Assembly: GCA_963575745.1 (NCBI GenBank)
Contig: CAUYUJ010015849.1
Span: 710,688 to 774,687 of the forward strand
DNA: 64,000 nt
Reading direction: 5' to 3'
Source of the DNA: Prorocentrum cordatum
Taxonomy: Eukaryota > Sar > Dinophyceae > Prorocentrales > Prorocentraceae
Positions 49,664-60,183 of this stretch are shown here, in pieces. The position numbers and the translations under genes are program-made. The stretch's first letter is position 1; the number at the start of each line of letters is the position of its first letter. The notes under the pieces are model-generated. The model was given only the letters and a program-made list of their open reading frames with translations, made no database searches and was not told the origin of the DNA.

Positions 49664-50697
49664 TGACTTCATCCACATCCACCGCCTCCCGAGGATCAGG
49701 AAGATCGGGTTCCCAGGCGGTGGATGCGGAGAACTCCCAGCCACGGAAGGGAAGGGAAGGGAAGGGGGGAGCATTGAGCACGGCTCCTCGGAAGAGCCAG
49801 GTGCCAGAAGAGAGGGGGCGAAGCAGATGCAAACGCAAGGAGCGGGCAGTAATCCGCCGCTGTGCCCCCTGGCACGTTTGGGCGCGGTAGAATGCCAAGT
49901 CCTGCCTGGTAGGATCTTTGTTTCATCTTCTAAGGGCCCCCCCCCCCTCTACCCGCGTCCAGGGGCGGTGCTGGAAGGGGACTTGGGAGCAGAGGGAAAA
50001 GAGGGAGTTGGATGGGAGGGGGAAGGGGGATCTATCTAGGTCTTCGTCCATCCAAGGTCTCCCCCCCGTTCCCCCTGCTGCTACCTCTTCCCCGTCCCCG
50101 TCCCCTCTCCGTCGTCCCCTTTGCCACGACCGTAATTGCCCTTCCTTTCTTGCCGCACCTCCGCGCCACCCCGCGGCTCCACCGAACACTGGGCAAGCCA
50201 ATTTGATCCGCGCTGCGATGAATCCGTTTGAGTTCGCTCAGGCTCCGCCCATGCTCCTCCTCCGTTCCCTCCTTCACTGGCGTGCCTGTGTGCTTAATCG
50301 AATTCCCCACCTGCCTTGACGCCCAGGTCATGACCTTCGCACGCCGCAATGTCGATGGTCGTCGCTGCCGTCTGCTGGTTGGCAGACCGAACCAAGACGT
50401 GATCCATGACGGAGGCACCCTGCAGATGCAGAGCCGCTCGCGTTCACGCCCTGGACTTCCACATGGTCGAGCTGCGTGGAAGAGAAAGATCGCACACACC
50501 TCCCACCTAAGCAAGGGCTCCCAACTTCGCGCTCCGCGCTGCGCGAAGAGCGCGAAGTGCGGATAACTCCGCGCTCTCGCGCCGCCTCCCAGGGGAGACG
50601 AGGACGAGGAGGAATCGGAGCCGAACCGCGAAGCGCGAATAACTTCGCGCCCTCGAAGGCGCCCTTGTTTTCGGCCTTTTTGCCTGCCGTGGCGGAG

Positions 50698-50790
50698 AGC
50701 AGGAGGAAGAGGAGGAGGAGGAGGAGGAGGAGGAGCAGCAGGAGGAAGAGGAGGAGGAGGAGGAGGAGGAGGGGGAGGAGGAGGGGCGCC
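50698..50790 (+). repeat. (GGA)n microsatellite
   Basis: GGA triplets with a gcagca interruption; first of three alternating-polarity tracts in 650 bases. Confidence 0.9.
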
Positions 50791-50983
50791 ATTGCTGAGT
50801 GTGCCCCTGCGGGCCGACGTGCCGGGCCATGTCTGCCCAAACGCGCCGCACGACCACCGTCGCCGCCAATACTCGGCGCCCCGGCATCCTCTCCTCGGGC
50901 CCAGCCTGCCGCGCCCGTCTTTGCCCCCGAGCGCACGAGACAACCACCGTCGCCCTCGGTTCAGCGCCCTGGCTCCTCTGCCT

Positions 50984-51068
50984 CCTCTGCCTCCTCTGCC
51001 TCCTCTGCCTCCTCCTCCTCCTCCTCCTCCTCCTCCTCCTCCTCCTCCTCCTCCCCCTCCTCCCTCTT
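50984..51068 (+). repeat. (CTC)n microsatellite
   Basis: Begins with gcctcctct units then pure CTC; complementary to the GGA tracts on both sides. Confidence 0.9.
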
Positions 51069-51274
51069 CCCTACGCTGGAACTCCTTACCTGCGCGGGCC
51101 GCCGCCGCTTTCGAAGCGCGCGCGCGCGCGGGCCCCCGCGGGGCGGGCGCCCGACACGCCACGAGCGCGGGGCCCCCCGGGACGCAGCCGGGGGGGACCA
51201 TCTCCGAGGAGGATGCTCGGAATTGCGCGTCCGCCACTAAGGCCGCCGCCGCAGCTAGAAAATGCCCCCCTGGG

Positions 51275-51353
51275 GAGGAGGAGGAGGAGGAGGAGGAGGA
51301 GGAGGAGGAGGAGGAGGAGGAGGAGGAGGAGGAGGAGGAGGAGGAGGGGGGGC
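51275..51353 (+). repeat. (GGA)n microsatellite
   Basis: Pure GGA. Confidence 0.9.
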
Positions 51354-51474
51354 CTCCTCCCTAGGGGGCCTTTGGCTCGGGCCTTCGGCGCCCCCCGAGG
51401 GGAAGTCTCGGGGCCTCCCGTCTGGAAATCTCGGGGGTTCGGGGGGGGCAGGCAGCGGGCCACCGCATCGTCCT

Positions 51475-51629
51475 CTTAACCTTAGGTCGGGCATGTCTTC
51501 GTACAAGGGGATTTTGGGCGAGAAAAAAAAAAGAGTCCCAACATACTCCCAAAGGGTCAACAAAAATACTAAAAAGTCGTCCCCACGCTGTTTTTGAACC
51601 ATTTTGGAATATTCCTCCTGTAGAGGGCT
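51475..51629. mobile_element. Foldback MITE family A, copy 3
   Basis: Left end cttaggtcgggcatgtcttc. Interior gtcgtccccacgctgttttt and ttttggaatattcctcctgt. The right inverted end is truncated after tgtagaggg. Confidence 0.7.
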
Positions 51630-51770
51630 CGCCATCGCTCGGACGTCCATCCCCTGTGCATTTTTCGGCTTCGTGCGTGGCTTTTGTTCACAGGATGATC
51701 CAGGATGCTCCTTCATAATCCCCGCCGATAAAAAGTGCGCACGTCCGAGCGATACCGAGAGGGTGCGGGG

Positions 51771-52085
51771 AAGGCCACCAATCGTCCTGTTGACCATCCG
51801 GAGGTCTTCCATGCTCCAGTTCTGACGTTGAGCGGAGCGAACTTTCATCCTAGGATTGCAGCGTCAATGTGGGACAAAAAACGTGATGATACCGACTTGG
51901 GCCTAGAGGCTTTCCATCCTCCAGGAGGGGGAGGGAGAGGGGAAGGCCACCGCATCGTCCTGTTGACCATCTGGAGGCCTTCCATGCTCCATGTCTGACG
52001 TTGAGCGGATTTTCGTCCTAGGATTGTGGCGCCAATGCGGGACACAACAACGTGATGATAGCGACTTGGGCCTAGAGGCTGTCCC
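51771..52085 (+). repeat. Tandem duplication, period 172 bp
   Basis: The copy at 51771-51915 (aaggccaccaatcgtcctgt, then gttgagcgga, then cgacttgggcctagaggct) recurs at 51943-52080. Confidence 0.8.
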
Positions 52086-52222
52086 TCCTCCTCCTCCTGC
52101 TCCTCCTCCTCCTGCTCCTCCTCCTCCTCCTCTTCCTCCTCCTCCTCCTCCTCCTCCCTCCTCCTCCTCCCTCCTCCTCCACCTCCTCCTCCTTCTTCTC
52201 CTGCTCCTCCTCCTCCCGCAAC
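52083..52222 (+). repeat. (CTC)n microsatellite
   Basis: CTC with ctg and ttc interruptions. Confidence 0.9.
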
Positions 52223-52261
52223 AGGCACGATGCAGGCCTGGGCGGCTCGAGCGTTTTACTT

Positions 52262-52262
52262 G

Positions 52263-52309
<47 letters not shown>

Positions 52310-52310
52310 T
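52262..52310 (+). repeat. (TA)n followed by (GA)n
   Basis: About 22 bases of TA then about 26 of GA. Confidence 0.9.
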
Positions 52311-52340
52311 TGCCGAAGTCCCCCACGTAAGGAATATATG

Positions 52341-52510
52341 CTTAAGTCGGTCCTCCCCCTACAGGGGGATCTTCGACGAAAAATAAAGAAAAAGCTCTAT
52401 CACATACAACTCCAACATGGTCAAACAATATACTGAAAAAACAGTCCCCAGACTATTTGTTTGACCTATTACTGAATATACCCCCTGTAGAGGGACAGGC
52501 CCGACTTAAG
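52341..52510. mobile_element. Foldback MITE family A, copy 4
   Basis: Ends cttaagtcgg and ccgacttaag are exact inverses. Both halves carry ccccctacaggggga-type sequence near the ends. About 170 bp. Confidence 0.8.
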
Positions 52511-52589
52511 TCGATGTGCGTTCCACCCAGGAGAAGCCTTCCTCCATTCCACCCGAAGAGATCCTTTCGTGCCGCACCACAAACGGAGT

Positions 52590-52862
52590 GCTCTTGTAAT
52601 GCGCAATTTCTTTTCGCGGCGGGAAGCTTAATGAGGCCTTGTACGGCTGAATGTATGAAGGATCCCCTTTGTGCCGGGTTACAAAAGAATTCGCTTTGCG
52701 GCGGAATGCAGAAGGAATCCTGTTCTGTCCGAGTGCAAAAAAATCCCATTGAGGCAGATTGCAGAAATTGTTTCCTTTTGCGGCGGAATGAAACGGTAAT
52801 CTTTTGGTGGCGGCATGCAAAAGAATTCTTCGAATGCAGCTAATAAAAGGATTCCCCGTGTG
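52590..52862 (+). repeat. Degenerate ~35-40 bp tandem repeats
   Basis: The motif tttgcggcggaatgcaaaag / gaattc recurs about seven times with drift (52610, 52690, 52705, 52770, 52800 and so on). Confidence 0.65.
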
Positions 52863-52993
52863 AGCGAAGATTGATGTCACGCCCGACCCGACCAGATGCG
52901 TCTGGATGCTCGAGAGCGGGGAACATACCCGTATCCACAGCCGCGCGGTCCCACGGATACGGCCCGATGCATCCGCGAAAAACGCACCGTATC

Positions 52994-53193
52994 CTTAAGT
53001 CGGGCCTGTCCCCCTGCAGGGGGATTTTCGACGAAAAATAACAAAAATAACCCCAAATAATCCAAACATAATCAAAAAATAGTCAGGGGACTATTTTGGG
53101 GGTATGTTTTCACCTTTTTGGGGCATTCTTGGGGGTATGTTTTGTTTCTCGTCGAAAAGCCCCCTGTAGGGGGACACGCCCGACATAACTTAA
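52994..53193. mobile_element. Foldback MITE family A, copy 5
   Basis: The left end cttaagtcgggcctgtcccc continues ctgcagggggattttcgacg; the right end cgtcgaaaagccccctgtag continues ggggacacgcccgac. It is the most symmetrical copy, palindromic over ~55 bp per arm. Confidence 0.8.
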
Positions 53194-53196
53194 CGG

Positions 53197-53361
53197 GCGA
53201 AGAACGGTATAAAATAGACTTTTTCGCAGTCGGGGGCGCCTGTCCCAGGGCGGCTGGACAGTTTATACCCTTACGGTGCCACCGTAGGGGTATGAACTTT
53301 CCAGCCGCCCAGGGACAGGCGCCCCCGACGGCGAAAAAAAATATGTTATACCGTTCTTCGC
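53197..53361. repeat. 165-bp near-perfect palindrome
   Basis: Arms meet at 53279 (acggtg c caccgt). Outer 16 bases gcgaagaacggtataa pair exactly with ttataccgttcttcgc, and gggggcgcctgtccc pairs with gggacaggcgccccc. Few mismatches. It starts four bases after MITE family A copy 5. Confidence 0.9.
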
Positions 53362-53642
53362 TCGCTGAATAACCGTAGCCACGGGGTCGCAGGACCCGGG
53401 GCCCGGCGCGTGCGGCCGTGGACGCGGCCATGATTCCACCTACGAGAGGGGGACCGGCCGCCGCCGACGGCGGCAGGGGGACCGCTCCTCGGAGCCCTCC
53501 CGCCTCCTGAGACACCGCCCGCGGCCTCGGCTGGGGCTCGAAAGACTCTAAAACGACGCGACGATCGGGACAAAATCGGATCGGGATAACTCGAAATCTC
53601 TAAGAGTCGGCGGGTGTGGAGGATGCATCGGGCGCCAAGGGC

Positions 53643-53695
53643 CGCTCCAGAGCGTTCCGGAACGCTCCGAGAGCGCTCCGGAACGCTCTGGAGCG
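53643..53695. repeat. 53-bp near-perfect palindrome
   Basis: Built from gcgttccggaacgctc units; the outer cgctccagagcgttccgga is matched by its inverse at the other side. Confidence 0.85.
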
Positions 53696-53937
53696 ATCTA
53701 TCCCGATCCTAGCCCTGTGTTAGACTTCCCCGAGGGCGGCAGGGCTTCTGAGGAGCCCCCTCCACCTTCGGCCGGCCCCCACCGCCCTTCGCCGCCGGGC
53801 GCGCGGGCCCTCCTCCTGCCATCGCTCGGACGCCCCTGCTCCGTGCACTCCTCGGTGCCGTGCGCGCGCTGTTTCTGCTCGCAGGCTGGCCCAGTGGGCT
53901 GCTCGGTGGCCCGCGCCGAGAGAACAGGCACACGTCT

Positions 53938-54018
53938 CCTCCCCCTCCTCCTCCTCCCCCTCCTCCTCCTCCTCCTCCTCCTCCTCCACCTCCTCCTCCG
54001 CCTCCTCTTCCTCCTGCT
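53938..54018 (+). repeat. (CTC)n microsatellite
   Basis: CTC with ccc and acc interruptions. Confidence 0.9.
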
Positions 54019-54174
54019 CCTCGGTTCTGGCATGAAACAGGCGGGTCCCGCAGGAAACGGGCCCCGGACCCTGGGGGGGGGGCCTTCCCCCGGACCAGCT
54101 CCAGCTCCGAGCCGATCCTTGGCGGTCCCTGGTGGGGCCCACGGAGGGCCCCGTGAGCCCAGGCGATCAACGCC

Positions 54175-54292
54175 TCCTCATCCTCGTCCTCCTCCTCCTC
54201 CTCTTCCCCCCCGTCCTCCTCCTCCTCCTCCTCCTCCTCCTCCTCCTCCTCCTCCTCCTCCCCCTCTTCCTCCTCCTCCTCTTCCTCGACTT
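54175..54292 (+). repeat. (CTC)n microsatellite
   Basis: CTC with cgt and ttc interruptions. Confidence 0.9.
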
Positions 54293-54682
54293 GCTTCGTG
54301 GCGAGTCTTGCGCGTGACCGATCGCGGGGGGAGAAGAAGGCTCCGATACTGGTGTTTCCTGGACCTCTCCTGGGGTGCACTCCGACCAGACTTCTGGAAA
54401 ACAGCCAGCCCAACCATGAACGAACAGCTGCGTAAACGTAAACTGTCGGAGGTCCGTGGGGATTTCATGGATCGGCGCTGGACCCCCTCCCTGCTGCACA
54501 GAACGCGCCAGGGGCGGCGCGGGAGGCGCCGGGAGGGCTGGCGCAGATCTGAGAAGTCCGCGCGAAGCTACGGAACCTTATTGCCACGATTTCTTCTTCG
54601 AGTTGCGACGAGGGCTCTCCAGGACGAGCAGGGGCATCGGCATCTTTTCCCCTTCCTTGAGTCCTTTCCCATCCTCCACTAA
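54293..54682. other. No gene recognised
   Basis: No motif seen on either strand. Confidence 0.35.
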
Positions 54683-54916
54683 TTGAGCAGGGACCGACCG
54701 TCCCAGCATTCCTATAGTCCTACCACGACATGTTCTTAGAACCCAGACATGTTCTAGGAACAAAAACAATGTTCTTAAAACATGAGCCCGATGTGGTCAA
54801 ACAAGACGGCCCCAGCCAGAAATGTTCTAAGAACATTCCGTGGAAACCACGAAAGGCTCTTAGAACATTCCTTGGTAGAGCTATAGGCGAGCCGGGACAC
54901 TCCGCCACTGCTTGAA
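54683..54916 (+). repeat. Dispersed repeat with gttctaagaac palindromes, copy 2
   Basis: Same orientation and ends as 19126-19357, roughly 80% alike by eye. Carries gttcttagaac, gttctaggaac, gttcttaaaac, gttctaagaac and ctcttagaac. Confidence 0.75.
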
Positions 54917-54974
54917 CCAAAGATCACTGTGCCGAAAGGTCCCTCCTGCGCTCGGCGCGCTGCCCTCGGGGATC

Positions 54975-55160
54975 TCCTGACCCGGGTCAACCCAGACCCA
55001 GGTCAGCCAGGGCGTGCAGAATCCTGCAAGATCCTGCAAGACCCAGCACCCAAACCCGGGTCAATGCGGAGGATCCTGCAAGATCATGCAGGGTCCTGCA
55101 CCCAAACCCGGGTCAATGGGAGCCTGGCCCTGCAGGATCCTGCAAGATCTGGCGCTCTGG
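54975..55160 (+). repeat. ~55-60 bp tandem repeats (cctgcaagatcctgca)
   Basis: gatcctgcaagatc, then cacccaaacccgggtcaatg, repeats about two and a half times. Confidence 0.7.
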
Positions 55161-55559
55161 CTGACCCCCGTTTGCGTTGACCCCCGTCTCAAAGCTCCCG
55201 CTGCCCGGCCGCGAGGGGCGCGCCGGCCCCGCCTGCCACATCGAGGAGGGCATCCGCTTCGGCGCCAGCAGCGGGGCGGCCCCGCCGGCCCCGCGCACGG
55301 CCTGCTGGGGCTTCGGGAGGGAGGGGGGCTTGGTTCGGGGCGTCGGGGAGAAGCGCCCGCGGGCCCCGCGGGCGCCCAGGCGCTCCCCCGCTGCGGAGCC
55401 CGCTGCGGAGCCCGCTGCGGAGCAGAGTACAGCCAGGGCTCAGTATCCCCAAACAGCGCGTGTCTAGACACAGTGGCTCAGGAGAGTGTTCGCGCGTCCT
55501 CCTGCGCCTGAGAATATGCTTGCGCCTTCGGCATCGTCCTCGAGCTTGTCGCCATCGTC

Positions 55560-56110
55560 CTCCTGCTGCGCCTCCTCCTCCTCCTTCTCCTCCTCCTCCT
55601 CCTCCTCCTCCTCCTCCTCCTACTACTCCTACTCCTCCGCATCCACGTCACTATCCTTTTCGCACTCAACCTCCCCCCTTCCACTGCACCTCCTCCTCAT
55701 CCTCACCTTCTGTACCTCCTCATCTTCCTCATCCTCTTCATCCTCCTGGTATTGTTCCCCTTCCTCGTTTTCCGCTCCTCCCAACGACCCTCGACATCCT
55801 CATCGCATTCCGACGTCTCCTTTTCCACCTCCTGCTCCTCCTGCTCCTGCTCCTCCTCCTCCTCCTCCTGCTCCTCCTCCTCCTCCTCCTGCTCACCACG
55901 TTCCTCCTTGTATTACACGTGTTCCTACTCGTCCTCCTCATCCTCCTCCTCTTCCTCCTCGTCTTCCTCCACAATTCCAGTGCGCCTTCTCCTCCTCCTC
56001 CTCCTCCTCCTCCTCGTCCTCCTCCTCTTCCTCTTACTCTTGTTCCTCCTCCACCTCGTCCTCCCATTCCTCCTACTCCTGCATATCCTTTTCCTCGCAG
56101 TCATCTTCCT
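55560..56110 (+). repeat. (CTC)n low-complexity region, ~550 bp
   Basis: Long pyrimidine-rich stretch, CTC interspersed with unique pieces and ctgctcctgctc units, ending near a (TC)n at 56118. Confidence 0.8.
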
Positions 56111-57045
56111 AGTCCTTTCTCTCTCTCTCTCTCCTCTTTCGCCTCGTCCCTGCTCTTCTCCGTTTCCTCAACCTCCTCAAATATCAAAGATACCTTCGCA
56201 ATGTCAGCGCCGTTTCCAGGAGGTGCCTTCAACCAGGTATCTCAGGCCTGGCCCCGTCGCCCTTCCCCGCTCCATTATTCATGTTGTTGCCCCCGTTTCC
56301 GTTCCCATCCTGCCTTCTCTTCTACTCACCGCGCTCTCGCTCCAGGTATCCCCACATTCTGCCCAGGTATGGCGCCCACGCTGAAACACCCTTTTGACAA
56401 TTCACCAAGAATCGCACGCGCGCCTCGATGTCGGCGACCTGTGTCGGGCCAAGTCCGCCCGCACCCCTCCATGAGCGCAATCCGACAATAGAAATGGAAT
56501 CAACTGGTTCGTCTGGGTCTGACCCCACGCCGTTCCTCTCGAAGCCCAAAAATGAAAGAGGCACGAGGACATCTCAGGCGAAACGGCTCGATCCTGGACA
56601 AATCAGAAACGAGTTGTGAGGGTGTTGCAGGCGAACTGGGCCGGACCACCCCTGAATTTTGAGGATGTCCGTGTGTGCTGGCACCTTGCGCGTTTGATTG
56701 GAACCTGTGCATGATTGGGCGTCGCGGGGCGGAGGGCGCTCGAAGGGGGGGGCGAAGGGCGTCGTGGAGCAGCGTTCGCAGGCGGCCACGCGCCCCCTCG
56801 CAGCAAAAAAGTGCAACAGAATATAGTTGACAAGGTTCCGGCGACCTCACTAAGCAATCGAACTTCGCTTGTCGCGCACAGCGATGCGATTCTCCTCGCT
56901 CCGTGTCGCCGTCGCGCCGCCCACCCTGTGCTTCGCATTGTTTACTCAATGGCTACCCTTGCACCCCCGGGAAAATACAGTTCGGGGGTATGGCGGGGAT
57001 AATCAACGATTTCCCCGGCGAAAGCGATGTTATGATGATAATTAT
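56111..57045. other. No gene recognised
   Basis: Mixed DNA without recognisable motifs. Confidence 0.35.
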
Positions 57046-57046
57046 G

Positions 57047-57122
57047 CATGACGATCGCGACGGTGATGATGGTGATGACGATGACGATGACGATGATGAT
57101 GGTGATGATGATGATGATGATG
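57047..57122 (+). repeat. (GATGAC)n / (GAT)n microsatellite
   Basis: gatgatggtgatgacgatga-type triplets; opens artefactual Asp and Ile runs. Confidence 0.9.
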
Positions 57123-57139
57123 TTCCTAGGCGCTCGCGC

Positions 57140-57690
57140 AACCTGACCTTGTGGATCTTGGCACAAGACTGACACGAGAGATCTCGAGGCTCGTGGCTGC
57201 AATTTGCCTGCGCAAGAAAAGTCATTGGCGCTCTTGGCCAATATACCTCTCTTGCGCACGACCTCGAACCGCGCGCCCATGCAGTCTCGGCAACCCGTGG
57301 AACCGCCCTTGCACGGGAGGCACTTGGCGCAGGCCTGGGCGGCAGCGCTTGCCTCCTCGAAGGTGGCGCGCTTCGGCTCGACCGCAGTGGGGTCCTTGAA
57401 GGGCTTGGATTTGGCCTTGCTCTTGGCCGTGGCCTTGACCCTGGGCAAAGTCGTCGTCGCTGGCCTCCCTGAGCTCGTTGATCCACTCGTTGCCTCGGGC
57501 GCGCATCGCGCCGATGCTCGCGGGCGCTCGGCGGCCCTCGCCTCGGATCTCGCGCGAGGCGCGCTCGATCCAACGACTCGTCACAAGCCGCAGGACCAAG
57601 CGTCGGCCCGGGACATCTGGTTGCTCCTCGCAGGGCAGGTCTCGCCAGGGCCAATGGCGCCGAGCTCGCGGGGGATCCCCGCGGCGGCCT
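57140..57690 (-). pseudogene. Decayed coding piece with Cys-rich motif
   Basis: Coding-like - strand sequence in two frames: RLVTSRWIERASREIRGEG, then GNEWINELREASDDDFAQ, then after a frameshift KPFKDPTAVEPKRATFEEAS and CAKCLPCKGGSTGCRDCMG followed by ARFEVVRKRG. The CxxCxxC...CxxC pattern suggests a small zinc-binding module. Family not recognised. It is probably the C-terminal part of the same decayed protein as the pieces to its right, from which a MITE at 57694-57832 separates it. Confidence 0.45.
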
Positions 57691-57693
57691 CGG

Positions 57694-57832
57694 GAGGCCA
57701 CGCGCGAACCCTACCCGCGACTTCTAGGGGCGAGGGCGGGGTTCGCATCGTTCGGCAGCTCCAGAGCAAAGTGAACCCTGCCTCCCCCCTTCAGAAATTG
57801 CCGGGTGTAGGTGCAAGCTCGCACGTGGCCCT
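57694..57832. mobile_element. MITE family B, diverged copy inside a decayed gene
   Basis: Outer ends ggccacgcgcgaaccctacc and the inverse-type gcaagctcgcacgtggccc. The inner gcggggttcgcatcgttcgg, agcaaagtgaaccctgcctc and ttcagaaattgc match the inner arms of 28967-29296. Confidence 0.7.
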
Positions 57833-57835
57833 TTG

Positions 57836-58450
57836 GGCCTGCTTGGCGTTCTCGGACGGCTGCTTGAGGACGTCGCGGCACTCCGCAGCGACGCCCCCGC
57901 CGATCCCCGAGACCTTGGCGGGCGCTGCTACAAGTGCCCCCTGCCCGGAGCGCCTCTAGGATTCGCCCCGAGACGGAGCGAAAAACTGGAGGCACCTTGG
58001 GGCGGGGACAACTGTCGCAACCACCGACCTTGATGTAGGTGTAGTGCGCGGGCGCACCGGAATGCACGCAGATCAGGACGTGCTCGGCCTCGTCGACTCT
58101 CTCGGTCCAGCGCTTCTGCTCCTCGGGCGGCTGGGCGGCGGGTTCGTCCTCGCCCTGGCCCTCTCGAGCCCAGGCGACGGCCGCCGTGGGCTCGACCGCC
58201 AGAACGGCCCCGGGGGCGCCCGCGCGCTCCTCGATCTCGGCCAACAGCGCGCGCACTGTGCCCAGCTCGAGGGCTCGCAGCTCGTGGTCGCGTACTCCTC
58301 GGCGAGCGCGGTGCGGCGAGCCAGCCTGGTCTGGCGCCAGTCGAGCTCGCGCGGCTTGGGAAACTTGTTGTCCTGCTCGATCGTGACCTGTGGTGCTCGG
58401 GATTCACAAGCACTCCTTAGCTCCCGCCTGCTGCCGATTCGCGGCTTCAA
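57836..58450 (-). pseudogene. Decayed coding piece, function not recognised
   Basis: Pieces in several frames: KFPKPRELDWRQTRLARRTA, then ELRALELGTVRALLAEIEER, then DEAEHVLICVHSGAPAHYTY with IKVGGC, then ALVAAPAKVSGIGGGVAAEC and RDVLKQPSENAKQAQ. The charged, non-repetitive composition indicates former coding DNA. No family assigned. Confidence 0.4.
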
Positions 58451-58787
58451 AGTTCCGCCGTCGCTTCCGCCGCCAACTTTCGCAAACTTCCGCCGCTTCC
58501 GCCGTCGCTTCCACCGTCCCCGCGAGCTTCCGCATGCTTCCGCCGCCTCAGTCGGAAGCAGGCGGAAGCTAGCGAGTGCCCGTGAGCCTCCGAGCCTCGC
58601 TGCTCTCGATCTGGAAGATCGCCGCGGTCTTCGCCTCGAGGACGCGCAGGCGGCGCGCGTCCTCGGTGCGCAGGACTCGCCAGACGTCCTGCACTCTGCC
58701 GCGCCTGCCCTCGTGGACTCCCTCCTCGGTGACGCGCGCCACCTTGCCGCGCCGATGGGGTCTTCGCAAGCCTCGAAGCCTGTTTTC
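58451..58787. other. Repeat-like spacer inside the decayed region
   Basis: From 58450 to 58570 a cttccgccg(ct)tccg motif repeats, resembling a minisatellite within the coding remnants. No motif in the remainder. Confidence 0.4.
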
Positions 58788-60183
58788 TCATTGGCCTTCG
58801 CTTGCTTCTTGGGGCCCTTGCCCCCTTTGCTTCTTGGCCTTCAAATTCTGGGAGTAGCTCGTCTTGGCCTTCGGCGCCTTGCCTGCGAGCTTTGCCTTGG
58901 CCACGCCTCGGCGCAGGTACTCGAGCGGGGCCTCGCCGCCAGCCCCGGCCTTTTCGCGCTGCCACCTGCGCCGCAGCTTGCCCAGGAACTGGCCCGAGAC
59001 CTTTGACTTGCGCGCTTGTTCGCGCCGCCTTGATCTGGTTCTCGAGGGCGCGCGGGAACTGGATATCCTTGATCCGCTCTTCTGGCGCACTGAACATGTC
59101 CTTGTGCTCGTCGGCGAGCTCGAGGTCCAGTTCTCGGAGCTCCAGGAGCCGTGGGTTCGAGTCCTGCTCGAATTCCCTCGGGCAAATCGTCGAGGTGGAA
59201 GCAGTTCCCGTCGAGGGCGCCCAACTCGGGCACGGGCGGCGCGCCCTCGGGCAACCCCTGCATGCCCTCCGGGCGCTCGCTCGCCAGGCTCTGCTCGATG
59301 CCGCGGCCGGGCTCGAAGGAGTAGCTCCACGGCCCCACGCCCGCGACGACCTTGAGCTCGCCCTGCTCTGTCGGCCAGGCCGCGAGCATTCGGTTCGCTC
59401 GCAGCCCTTGGAGCGGCACCGCGTCTTCATATTTCTCGCGGAAGCGGGTGTGGGCCTCGGAGACGGAGAAGAGGCACTCGTAGGGCCCCCAGTGGGTCGG
59501 GGACTTGCACTGCTTCTGGGGCTCGGCCTTGGCCTTCTGGATCCAGTCCTGCTCCATCGCCCGGCGCATCTCAGCCTCGACCTCTCGGATCGCGGCCTCG
59601 CGCTGCGCTCGCGGGCGCCCCGCCCCTGCAAGAAGCTCGGGAAGTCGGGGGCCATGGGCGCCTCGATTGCATTCAGGAGCCACGCTCGGAGCGCCGCTGC
59701 CTCGGCCCACTGGCTCGAGAGGCAGCCTGCGAACGCGAGTCTCTGGCCGCGCAGCTGCTGGGCGAAGTCGATCGTGCAGGAAGCGACGAGCTCGTCCGTC
59801 CAGGCCCTGGGCTGCCCCCGCGCGTCGATTGCCTCGAAGACCCCCGCGCGTTCCTCCTCGGAAAACTCGAGCAGAGCGTTGCGCCAGCCCTTGGGCCATG
59901 ATCCTAGGGGCTCGCCTGCTCCGAAGCGCCCCGCCTCGCCGTCGCCCCGCTCGTAGATGGCGTCGCGCCGCCAGGTGCCCTCTTCGAGGTTGGCGTCGCT
60001 CACCCGGCAGTGCCTTGCGCGGGGGACGAGGAGCGCGCTGCGCTTCTCGGCGGACTTGGGCCCCCAGCTCGGGTCGAACCAGCCCTCGACTGCGGAGATG
60101 TTGATGAGGGTGGTCCTGTTATTGCCCCCTGCGCTGGAGTGGGCTTGGCCCATTTGCTCCTTCTGGTCGGGGTGTTCTGACAT
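58788..60183 (-). pseudogene. Decayed coding piece, Trp/Glu/Ala-rich, not recognised
   Basis: A frame from ATG 60183 reads MSEHPDQKEQMGQAHSSAGG, then TLINISAVEGWFDPSWGPKS, ELVASCTIDFAQQLRGQRLA and AIEAPMAPDFPSFLQ. A frameshift near 59620 leads to MEQDWIQKAKAEPQKQCKS and YSFEPGRGIEQSLASERPE. Another near 59190 leads to PRLLELRELDLELADEHKD and DIQFPRALENQ; a further one near 59040 to QFLGKLRRRWQREKAGAGG. The ordered continuation across frames shows a single ancestral protein of at least 460 residues. It may be a transposon ORF or a host gene family. Confidence 0.45.

Larger units (their letters stand above)
48904..50697. other. No gene recognised
   Basis: GC-rich DNA containing a dispersed-repeat copy (49317) and a short MITE (49603). 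At 50520-50640 there are short gcgctccgcgctgcgcgaag-type palindromes. Confidence 0.4.
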
